Source: an uncultured Muribaculaceae bacterium
Lineage (GTDB): Bacteria; Bacteroidota; Bacteroidia; Bacteroidales; Muribaculaceae
DNA: 15,523 bases
Reading direction: 5' to 3'
Assembly (NCBI GenBank): GCA_910578665.1
Contig: CAJTQU010000034.1
Location: forward strand, 1 to 15,523
Shown here: one piece after another, positions 7,989 through 13,846 of the stretch
How the letters are laid out: the number at the start of each line of letters is the position of its first letter
Position numbering within the stretch: the stretch's first letter is position 1
The notes under the pieces: generated by a model
What the model saw: only the letters and a program-made list of their open reading frames with translations
What the model was told of the DNA's origin: nothing
Database searches by the model: none
Position numbers and translations under genes: made by a program

Positions 7989-8441
7989 TTATATGTTACC
8001 TGTATGGCCGAACCCTCCTGTCCCGCGCTCACTGTCATCAAGAGCACACACAGGCTCCCAAACCGCCTGCATGCAACGGGCGATAACAAGCTGGCCTATA
8101 CGCTCGCCATTTTCCACCCGGTATGGCTCGCATCCGTGGTTAATTAGCACTATACCCACTTCTCCCCTGTAATCGGCATCAATAGTACCCGGCGAATTGA
8201 GCACTGTCACGCCATGTTTAAGGGCAAGTCCCGAACGCGGCCGCATCTGGCATTCGTAGCCGTCAGGCAGCTGTATGTACAACCCTGTAGGCACCAACGC
8301 CCTTTCTCCCGGAGCGATAGTTACGGCTCCGCCGGGCAAAAACGCCCTCACATCCATACCGGCACTCTGGGGAGTGGCATAAGAGGGCAGGGCGCCACCG
8401 CTGCGGTTCACCACTTTGACTTGTATCTGTTCCATTGTCAT
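7989..8441 (-). CDS. dut: dUTP diphosphatase (trimeric dUTPase)
   Basis: This cytosolic enzyme hydrolyses dUTP to dUMP and pyrophosphate, keeping uracil out of DNA and supplying dUMP for thymidylate synthesis. All five motifs of the trimeric family are present in its 150 residues: I, SAGMDVRA (26-33); II, RPRSGLALKHGV (67-78); III, NSPGTIDADYRGEV (82-95) with D88 as the expected catalytic Asp; IV, NGERIGQLV (111-119); V, RGTGGFGHTG (139-148) with F144 to stack on uracil. Length is normal. An ATG two codons later (8435) is an equally possible start. It is first in a compact minus-strand run and 14 bases before the TPR gene. A candidate promoter lies at 8528-8535. Placement ahead of envelope genes is common in Bacteroidales and need not mean a functional link. 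Confidence 0.97.
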   Translation of the reverse strand: MTMEQIQVKVVNRSGGALPSYATPQSAGMDVRAFLPGGAVTIAPGERALVPTGLYIQLPDGYECQMRPRSGLALKHGVTVLNSPGTIDADYRGEVGIVLINHGCEPYRVENGERIGQLVIARCMQAVWEPVCALDDSERGTGGFGHTGNI

Positions 8442-8527
8442 TTACTGATTAATCCTGCCATGACGAAACAACTGAAGCGACACACGATGTGCCTGCTGCG
8501 GCATCCGTCACTGTTTTTTGTAACCTA

Positions 8528-8535
8528 CAAAGGTA
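8528..8535 (-). promoter_or_regulatory. Candidate -7 box of the dut operon
   Basis: Minus-strand TACCTTTG matches TAnnTTTG in the 204-base gap between the glycosyltransferase at 8646-9464 and dut. It predicts a start near 8522 and a leader of about 80 nt. A TTGG about 23 bases upstream is a poor -33 element. No terminator for the preceding glycosyltransferase was found in this gap, so read-through into dut is possible. The rest of the gap (8442-8645) holds no coding region I would defend. Confidence 0.42.
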
Positions 8536-8645
8536 ATACTTAGTTTGCCACTGTAACACCAAGTCTGCCCGAATCTTCAAAATTTAATCTTTTTTAACTT
8601 CTCTTCATTCCGCAGCCGTCAGAGTGCCGAAATGGCATAAAAAGA

Positions 8646-9464
8646 CTAGCCCCATAAACGGTTGCGGCGCGCATAGACCACGCCGGCCAACGACAGCCGA
8701 AGATGGCGCACAAATCCCGAAGCACGTTTGCGCCACGCGTGCACCAGCATGCGCGCAGGCCAGCTCCACGGTTTTATATAAGACAAAACAGCACCATGAG
8801 TCATAAGCAGCCAGGCTTCCCCTTCGTGTCTTTCGGCAGTAGTGGCCCCGTCATGGCTTCCGATAGTTATGGGGGCAAATATTCCGCGCGCACCACTTTT
8901 GAGAGAATCATACAGCCATATATCCTCCTCCCCCGCGCATAGCAAGGGAGCCCCTATACCGAAATTCTCATTGAACCTTGTTCGGCCTGCGGCGGAATCT
9001 GACCTATAAGCTATTTCGAACGAGGTAGGATACCATCCTTTCACAGGACGGCGCAAATCAAACTCGCGGCCGCCATAAGTCTTTATATAGCGTCCGCCGC
9101 ATGTATAGCGGCAACACACCACGTCCGCCTCTGTATCGCTAATGCGCTCTATCAGCAGCCTCAGTCCCTCAGAATCATAATCCACATCGTCATCGCCCAC
9201 GAGCACCCACGGAGCGGTCACCAGCCCCATGGCGATATTCCGGTTACGGCTCAGTCCGCGAGTATCATTGACAACCACCCGGAAATCTTTTCTTACCGCC
9301 AGCGACACCGGTACCGGCTGCCGCGGCCCATCGGGCTGCTGCCACGACACCACATATTCCACACCCTCTGTCTGCGGATGTTCAGCAGCCTCGACACGGG
9401 CTATACCTCCGGCACCGATAGTGCATATAAGCACCTGCAACCTTACCTCGCCACCTGTTCCCAT
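8646..9464 (-). CDS. Family 2 (GT-A) glycosyltransferase, divergent
   Basis: The 272-aa product keeps the core of a GT2 enzyme but has a weak N-terminal half. Visible motifs are GLSRNRNIAM (70-79), equivalent to the GxxxARN helix of the family, then GDDDVDY (90-96) as the DXD metal and donor site, and FGIGAPLLCAGEEDIWL (168-184) containing the likely catalytic acidic residues. The usual VDDGS loop is not recognisable (the equivalent region reads SWQQPDG, 40-46). No membrane segment or signal is present, so it is cytoplasmic. The ATG at 9464 overlaps the end of the upstream GT4-like gene by 22 bases, so the two are cotranscribed and probably add successive sugars to one glycan. An internal TTG at 9440 is a less likely alternative start. 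Sugar specificity is unknown. Confidence 0.88.
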   Translation of the reverse strand: MGTGGEVRLQVLICTIGAGGIARVEAAEHPQTEGVEYVVSWQQPDGPRQPVPVSLAVRKDFRVVVNDTRGLSRNRNIAMGLVTAPWVLVGDDDVDYDSEGLRLLIERISDTEADVVCCRYTCGGRYIKTYGGREFDLRRPVKGWYPTSFEIAYRSDSAAGRTRFNENFGIGAPLLCAGEEDIWLYDSLKSGARGIFAPITIGSHDGATTAERHEGEAWLLMTHGAVLSYIKPWSWPARMLVHAWRKRASGFVRHLRLSLAGVVYARRNRLWG

Positions 9465-10552
9465 ACTCGCATGAAACGACCGGTGACAACCGGCGCGCTA
9501 TTATGTTTTTCTACAAACTGCCGGCCGCACGCGGCACGATCCGCAAGCGACACGCGGTCTGTCACCAGATTTTCAAGCACTCGGACCATCTCCGCGTCAT
9601 CAGGCACCACATTGACTACGGGATGCAGCTCACGCTCCTCTATGAAATCATAATATTCAGGTTCGGCACCGCTCACAGCCACCTTGCCCATAGCCATAGT
9701 CTGCAACGCGTTAGTGGCCGGAGTATACGAATACAGCTGGTCTAACACAACATGTGTGCCGCGCAACGCATCCATATATTCACTGAACGGCAAATCGCGT
9801 GCCACCGATACCCGGCACAGATCCGGATGGCGGCGCTCCACCTCACGGGCGGCTTCCAGCATACGGCCTGTCCCCTTAAAAAGTTCCATCTCGCTCTTTA
9901 TCCCGACCAACATGTTGATTTTTTCCTTCTCCTCCAACGCAAAAGGGATCTCCGGCACAGCCGACAGATCCACCGGAATGCCGCCATAACACAGCTTGCC
10001 ACCCAAATACGGCCTGGCAGCCACATGATATTCATACAGAGCCGACACGGCAGCATCGACATTCTCATAAATAAAACGGCAATAATCACCCATGCCGCCG
10101 TTAAGCCACCTGTATTCTATACCGGGTGTCTTGCGCACATACTCTGTCTTAGCCCCTCCTACCCGGAATTCGGAATATCGAAACAGGTCATCTTCCACAC
10201 AGCCTTTGACAATGACGGGGTCACTGCCGGCCAGTGAAAGACACACAGCACCGTTATTACGTTTCAGCTCCCTGAAAAAATAGCGTATCTTGCCCGGCCG
10301 CAGATGGAGGAAGTTAGGGTTTATGAGCTGCACTATGTCATACCCTTTCAGTCCGGGCCACAATTTAAACAACCGGCGCATATATGCCACTCCGCCCAAT
10401 AGTCCGGGAGTGCGCCGCAAATCAATATCCCTGACTGTGTCCATACAGCGGCTCCCGTCACTTATAACTGTAACATCATGCCCTCCGCGTCTTAGTTCTG
10501 CAGCGAGAGTAGCGTGAAATCCGGAATAATCTCCGACAAAGAGTATTTTCAT
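9443..10552 (-). CDS. GT4-like (GT-B fold) glycosyltransferase
   Basis: The 369-aa product has the two-domain layout of GT-B enzymes. The N-terminus MKILFVGDYSGFHATLAAELRR (within 1-22) and GHDVTVISDG (24-33) form the acceptor-side Rossmann strands. The link CYGGIPVDLS (188-197) is the usual hinge. The C-terminal donor half has KGTGRMLEA (226-234), VVLDQLYSYTPATNALQTMA (268-287) and GKVAVSGAEPEYYDF (289-303), where acidic residues match the donor-binding ExxxxxxxE area loosely. No transmembrane segment is seen; it should act at the cytoplasmic face of the inner membrane. The start ATG fits the family N-terminus exactly. A -7 box ends only 5 bases before the ATG, predicting an almost leaderless mRNA. 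It is followed by the overlapping GT2 gene. Donor and acceptor are unknown. Confidence 0.9.
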   Translation of the reverse strand: MKILFVGDYSGFHATLAAELRRGGHDVTVISDGSRCMDTVRDIDLRRTPGLLGGVAYMRRLFKLWPGLKGYDIVQLINPNFLHLRPGKIRYFFRELKRNNGAVCLSLAGSDPVIVKGCVEDDLFRYSEFRVGGAKTEYVRKTPGIEYRWLNGGMGDYCRFIYENVDAAVSALYEYHVAARPYLGGKLCYGGIPVDLSAVPEIPFALEEKEKINMLVGIKSEMELFKGTGRMLEAAREVERRHPDLCRVSVARDLPFSEYMDALRGTHVVLDQLYSYTPATNALQTMAMGKVAVSGAEPEYYDFIEERELHPVVNVVPDDAEMVRVLENLVTDRVSLADRAACGRQFVEKHNSAPVVTGRFMRVWEQVAR

Positions 10553-10557
10553 GGGTG

Positions 10558-10565
10558 CAAAGATA
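10558..10565 (-). promoter_or_regulatory. -7 box of the GT4-like gene, very close to its start codon
   Basis: Minus-strand TATCTTTG matches TAnnTTTG and its last base is only 5 bases from the A of the ATG at 10552. Transcription would begin at or within about 3 bases of the start codon. No TTTG -33 element is seen about 20 bases upstream; that region is the box of the opposing promoter. Confidence 0.5.
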
Positions 10566-10588
10566 ATGACTTTTTCAGAAAAAGGTAT

Positions 10589-10596
10589 TATCTTTG
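10589..10596 (+). promoter_or_regulatory. -7 box of the plus-strand GT2 gene
   Basis: TATCTTTG matches TAnnTTTG, 22 bases before the ATG at 10619, predicting a start near 10601 and a leader of about 18 nt. No clear -33 TTTG is seen. It is the mirror copy of the box at 10558-10565. Confidence 0.5.
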
Positions 10597-10618
10597 TCCG
10601 CGAAAGAGACTAGAAAAT

Positions 10619-11557
10619 ATGCCGGATACATTTTCCATAATAATACCTGTATACAACCGCGAATCGGTCGTGGCGCGTGCCCTCGACAGTGTGGCCGCCC
10701 AATCATTCCGCCCCTTGCACCTTATCGTAGTGGATAATGCCTCGACCGACCGCAGTCTGGATGTCATACGCGGATGGGCAGAAAAGCATGCCGGTGACAC
10801 GGCATTGCACATAACGGTATTATCAGAAAGCATTCCCGGCGCCGCAGCCGCCCGTCAATGCGGCCTTAACACTGTCACTACATCACATGTATTGTTTCTT
10901 GATTCCGACGACGCTCTACGCCCGGATGCCGTAGAAAGCTATGCCGAAGTATTCAGACACAACCCCGGGACGCAAATCGTATGTGCCGACATACTCATGC
11001 ATCCCTTGCACGGACGGCCGTTTAAAATACCACGCCGCCGCGGAGACAGACTGATAGTGCATTTCCACCATTGCACACTCCCTACCTTAGGCTATGCCGC
11101 AAGCACAGAACTACTCAGACAGGCCGGGGGCTGGAATCGGGACATACGTATATGGGATGACTGGGAATTAGGCATACGCCTGCTCTTGCTCGACCCTGTC
11201 ACGGGCCATACAGGCAAAATTGCCGTAGACACGTACGAATCTGAAATATCTGTGACAGGCATAAATTACAGTGACAAAGCCCCTTTATACGAAGCCGCTA
11301 TAAGTGCTGTGGAAAACGCTATCGCAAACAGCCGGCGGCCGGACAAACAAAAACTTATGGCAATGGCAATGTACCGGCGCATAATGCTCGCCGCACACTT
11401 CGCCAGAGAGGGCCGTCCCGATCTCTCCGGTCCGCTGCTACAGCACGTGCTCGATGCCACACACGGCCGTAACCGCGCCTTACTCCGCATGGCATACCTC
11501 TATATACGCTCAGGACTGCGCGGTGCCGCCACACTAGTCACACCGCTACTCCGTTAG
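10619..11557 (+). CDS. Family 2 glycosyltransferase
   Basis: The 312-aa product is a well-conserved GT-A enzyme for surface-glycan synthesis in the cytoplasm. Motifs run in order: FSIIIPVYNRESVVARALDS (5-24), VVDNASTD (37-44) for the nucleotide, GAAAARQCGL (74-83), FLDSDD (93-98) as the DXD metal site, and GGWNRDIRIWDDWEL (170-184), where the DDWE is the probable catalytic acidic group. The last 100 residues are helical and basic. I use the ATG at 10619 because it directly precedes the first conserved strand; the same frame is open up to 10514, but that extension runs back across the promoter and into the opposing gene. It is the only plus-strand gene in the right two thirds and ends 4 bases from the stop of the Lnb-like gene. 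Sugar specificity is unknown. Confidence 0.93.
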   Translation: MPDTFSIIIPVYNRESVVARALDSVAAQSFRPLHLIVVDNASTDRSLDVIRGWAEKHAGDTALHITVLSESIPGAAAARQCGLNTVTTSHVLFLDSDDALRPDAVESYAEVFRHNPGTQIVCADILMHPLHGRPFKIPRRRGDRLIVHFHHCTLPTLGYAASTELLRQAGGWNRDIRIWDDWELGIRLLLLDPVTGHTGKIAVDTYESEISVTGINYSDKAPLYEAAISAVENAIANSRRPDKQKLMAMAMYRRIMLAAHFAREGRPDLSGPLLQHVLDATHGRNRALLRMAYLYIRSGLRGAATLVTPLLR

Positions 11558-11561
11558 GATG

Positions 11562-12698
11562 TCACCGCGGCAGCCGCAGTGACAATATGACGGTGGTGGC
11601 CATAAGGGGGAAAAATGCAGGATTTCCGCACTGCGGCAATAACGGCCAGGCAGCTAGCAGCAACAATGTCGCGATACCGGGCACTGCGGCGGCATAACGC
11701 GTAAAGTACCCGAGCGGCCGTACCCAGACAGTTACAGCCGGGATAAACCACAACGGATTCAGCCACCATGCAAGCCAGTTGGGCGAGGTGCCCTCATGAC
11801 TTGAAAGAAAAACAAGATAGCAAACCAACGTGCCGGCCAGACCGCATAAAAGGAACCAAAAGCTATAGATCGCGCGCCAACGCCTGCCGCACAGCAGCAT
11901 GACAGCCACACAGGCAAACAGCATCCAGGCCGCAAACACAGGAGACAAGTACCAGGGCGTGGGAGACTTACGTACATCTCCCCTGCCGTCTACAAGGACC
12001 TCCTGCTTCCCGTAATACCGGGCCAGCTCCATCGGTATGAACATAGTCTGCCGCACCGTTACCGGCTCGTCAATCATGCTGCCGAGTGCAAGGTCTATAC
12101 CCAGCTGGTACCAGGGGTATCCTGTATTGTATTTCCGTATCAGCTCGCGATACGTGGTACCGGAGGGCCTGGAAAGATCCGTCACCGGACAATTTCGTGC
12201 CGAAGGCATCTGCTCTACTTTGTCCAGCAAACGTGTCGCACAATTATTAGAAAAGTATTTATAACGGTAACTGCGGTTCTCCGGCTGCATATCAGTCAGC
12301 AGCATGCCGTAATATTCTATAGCTTCGCCTGGCGACAATGGCAGCACCTGTTCCACGACCCTCCGCCCCTGGCGCATGTAAGTCTCTATAAACCATTGCG
12401 TCGGCATCACGTCCACATAATAGTCCGTCTCCCCTTTCACAAAGCGGTACACAAACCCCGGGGCGTTATAGTCAAAAACACCATAGTTAAACACCTGGTC
12501 GACTTCCCGGCCTCCGACACGGCCGCTGACACGCACGGCTTCGTGGCCGTACAATTCAAAAATTTCAGGACCAGGACTGCACGTGAGCAGGCTTATTCTA
12601 ACCGAGTCTGGGCTACAGGGGGTCTCGGCTGCATGCGCCGCTCCGCAGAACAGCACTGCCAGCAACAGCAATATTCCTTTGAACAATCGGAGCGGCAT
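11562..12698 (-). CDS. Lnb/DUF4105 family membrane protein, probable lipoprotein N-acyltransferase
   Basis: I choose the ATG at 12698 (378 aa), which gives a clean signal peptide (1-24, cleavage after AHA); a TTG at 12716 would add six residues. The periplasmic N-terminal half matches DUF4105, now called the Lnb N-terminal domain: ELYGHEAVRV (48-57, with H52), NYGVFDYNAPGFVYRFVKGE (71-90) and YFSNNCATRLLD (148-159, with C153). H52 and C153 are my candidates for a Cys-His active site. About five hydrophobic helices follow (252-270, 278-298, 308-327, 336-355, 360-375). This family has been linked to N-acylation of lipoproteins in Bacteroides, which lack a classical Lnt; applying that here is inference. 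The start is one base after the DUF4831 stop, so translation is probably coupled. The family is confident, the exact activity less so. Confidence 0.85.
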   Translation of the reverse strand: MPLRLFKGILLLLAVLFCGAAHAAETPCSPDSVRISLLTCSPGPEIFELYGHEAVRVSGRVGGREVDQVFNYGVFDYNAPGFVYRFVKGETDYYVDVMPTQWFIETYMRQGRRVVEQVLPLSPGEAIEYYGMLLTDMQPENRSYRYKYFSNNCATRLLDKVEQMPSARNCPVTDLSRPSGTTYRELIRKYNTGYPWYQLGIDLALGSMIDEPVTVRQTMFIPMELARYYGKQEVLVDGRGDVRKSPTPWYLSPVFAAWMLFACVAVMLLCGRRWRAIYSFWFLLCGLAGTLVCYLVFLSSHEGTSPNWLAWWLNPLWFIPAVTVWVRPLGYFTRYAAAVPGIATLLLLAAWPLLPQCGNPAFFPLMATTVILSLRLPR

Positions 12699-12699
12699 A

Positions 12700-13779
12700 T
12701 CACTTGACAAGTTCAATCGAGGTCAATGCGCCGGTGACGGGATCAAACAATGCCATCGACGGAGAGCGCTTGTCGGAAAACAGTTTCGGATCAAGACCGA
12801 ACACATCGCCCAGCTGCGCAAACTGTAAATCATGGCTGTAAAGAGTGTTACCACGCCATACGACACTCACTTTGGCCGTGGCCGGCAATGCATAACGCAC
12901 TGCGTCCTTAGGCAGCACTTTAGGCTCGCCCTTAGCATTGACCGGCCATTCCATGCGTCTCACGGAGCTTAAATCCAGATAAACAGGCTCGCCCACAGGC
13001 GTATCGGCATCGGTCAGGCCGCTATGGTTGCCCAACCGGCACAATATAGTACGCGAAGGCTGTACCGTGTCTGGGATAACGCTATAGCTGCGTGTTTCGG
13101 TAGCTGTATATTCGTATCCGGTGAAAGCCCGTGTAAGCGCTTTCTCCTGTGTTTCTAGGCTCTGCAGCATAAGTTCAAGCTGGCGGCCGTCGGCAGGCAT
13201 TGTCTCGGCTGTGCCGCGAGACAGGCTCAGACGGCTTTCCCTGATCTCCATAATAGTCTGCGCCAGCATCTCGGCACGCTTTGCTGACGAGAGCGAGGCA
13301 AGAAAGTCGGCATCGACATATTTCAGATACTCGTCCATATCCGGTTCAGAGCCGGCAGGCAGCACATCAGTACGAGATACGGCAGGGGCTTCCGCCTCGG
13401 TATTTATCGCGAGCAGCATGCCGTCTTCATCGACACACACACTGGCCACGGCACCTGGTTTCAACTGCATGACATATTTACTGTCTCCCGGCACACCGTA
13501 CGTAGACACACGCACACCGGCCACCGCGCTCTGCTGCGAAGCCTCGGATATTATATCCGCCTTACCCAGATACCGTCCGGCATACTGGCGGTAAGGTCCC
13601 GGACGCCGCACCGTGGTGGTGGCGGTGACATCCACCTGTATGGCTGTCACTGGCAACGAATAGGCTATACCGTAGTCAGTGCTCTTATCGGCCGACAACA
13701 TACGGGTCTGCTGGGCATAAGCCCCCTGCACAAAGCCCAGTGATACCACTGCGGCGGCTAAATACTTCGTTACTTTCAT
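12700..13779 (-). CDS. DUF4831 family exported protein
   Basis: The 359-aa product has a Sec signal peptide, MKVTKYLAAAVVSLGFVQGAYA, with cleavage after AYA (22), so it is periplasmic or surface-associated; no lipobox is present. It matches the Bacteroidales family DUF4831. Visible traits are YGIAYSLPVTAIQVDVTAT (36-54), RPGPYRQYAGRYLG (59-72), a helical stretch with FLASLSSAKRAEMLAQTIMEI (within 154-174) and a strand-rich C-terminal third ending DPVTGALTSIELVK. No catalytic motif can be recognised. It follows nnr by 67 bases and precedes the Lnb-like gene by one base, so it is probably cotranslated with the latter; a shared role in the envelope is a reasonable guess only. I cannot give a function. 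Confidence 0.85.
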   Translation of the reverse strand: MKVTKYLAAAVVSLGFVQGAYAQQTRMLSADKSTDYGIAYSLPVTAIQVDVTATTTVRRPGPYRQYAGRYLGKADIISEASQQSAVAGVRVSTYGVPGDSKYVMQLKPGAVASVCVDEDGMLLAINTEAEAPAVSRTDVLPAGSEPDMDEYLKYVDADFLASLSSAKRAEMLAQTIMEIRESRLSLSRGTAETMPADGRQLELMLQSLETQEKALTRAFTGYEYTATETRSYSVIPDTVQPSRTILCRLGNHSGLTDADTPVGEPVYLDLSSVRRMEWPVNAKGEPKVLPKDAVRYALPATAKVSVVWRGNTLYSHDLQFAQLGDVFGLDPKLFSDKRSPSMALFDPVTGALTSIELVK

Positions 13780-13800
13780 AACAACGTGCTGAATTTCTAG

Positions 13801-13822
13801 ACAAAGACTGTCTGATCTTTGT
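13801..13822. repeat. Small inverted repeat between nnr and DUF4831
   Basis: ACAAAGA (13801-13807) and TCTTTGT (13816-13822) form a perfect 7-bp inverted repeat with an 8-nt loop in the 67-base gap between nnr and the DUF4831 gene. An overlapping 5-bp inverted repeat, AGACA (13799-13803) / TGTCT (13809-13813), is also present. No T-tract follows on the minus strand, so it is not a standard terminator. It might be an operator, an mRNA 5' hairpin, or chance. No good TAnnTTTG box was found here, so DUF4831 is probably transcribed from the nnr promoter. Confidence 0.3.
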
Positions 13823-13846
13823 TATGGATTTTTGTTGATACAAATA

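Larger units (their letters stand above)
10558..10596. repeat. 39-bp near-perfect palindrome holding both divergent promoter boxes
   Basis: Pairing outward from the single central base a10577, 17 of 19 base pairs are complementary; the only mismatches are 10568/10586 and 10569/10585. The outer arms are CAAAGATAAT (10558-10567) and ATTATCTTTG (10587-10596); the inner arms are CTTTTTC (10570-10576) and GAAAAAG (10578-10584). Each outer arm contains one outward-facing TATCTTTG box, so the promoters of the GT4-like gene (minus) and the GT2 gene (plus) are mirror images. Confidence 0.9.

Noticed and set aside
8459..8542. A 27-codon plus-strand frame in the gap upstream of dut
   Set aside because: There is no promoter or family resemblance, and it overlaps the probable dut leader on the other strand.
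8536..8645. Search for a terminator after the glycosyltransferase at 8646-9464
   Set aside because: Only 4-bp stems such as TGCC/GGCA were found, with the T run on the wrong side.
10558..10596. Invertible promoter flanked by inverted repeats, as used for Bacteroides capsules
   Set aside because: The arms are only 10 bp with 19 bp between, and the -7 boxes lie in the arms themselves, so inversion would change almost nothing. No recombinase gene is nearby.
10514..10618. N-terminal extension of the plus-strand GT2 to an ATG at 10514
   Set aside because: It would start inside the opposing gene and translate across the promoter palindrome. The ATG at 10619 gives the standard family N-terminus.
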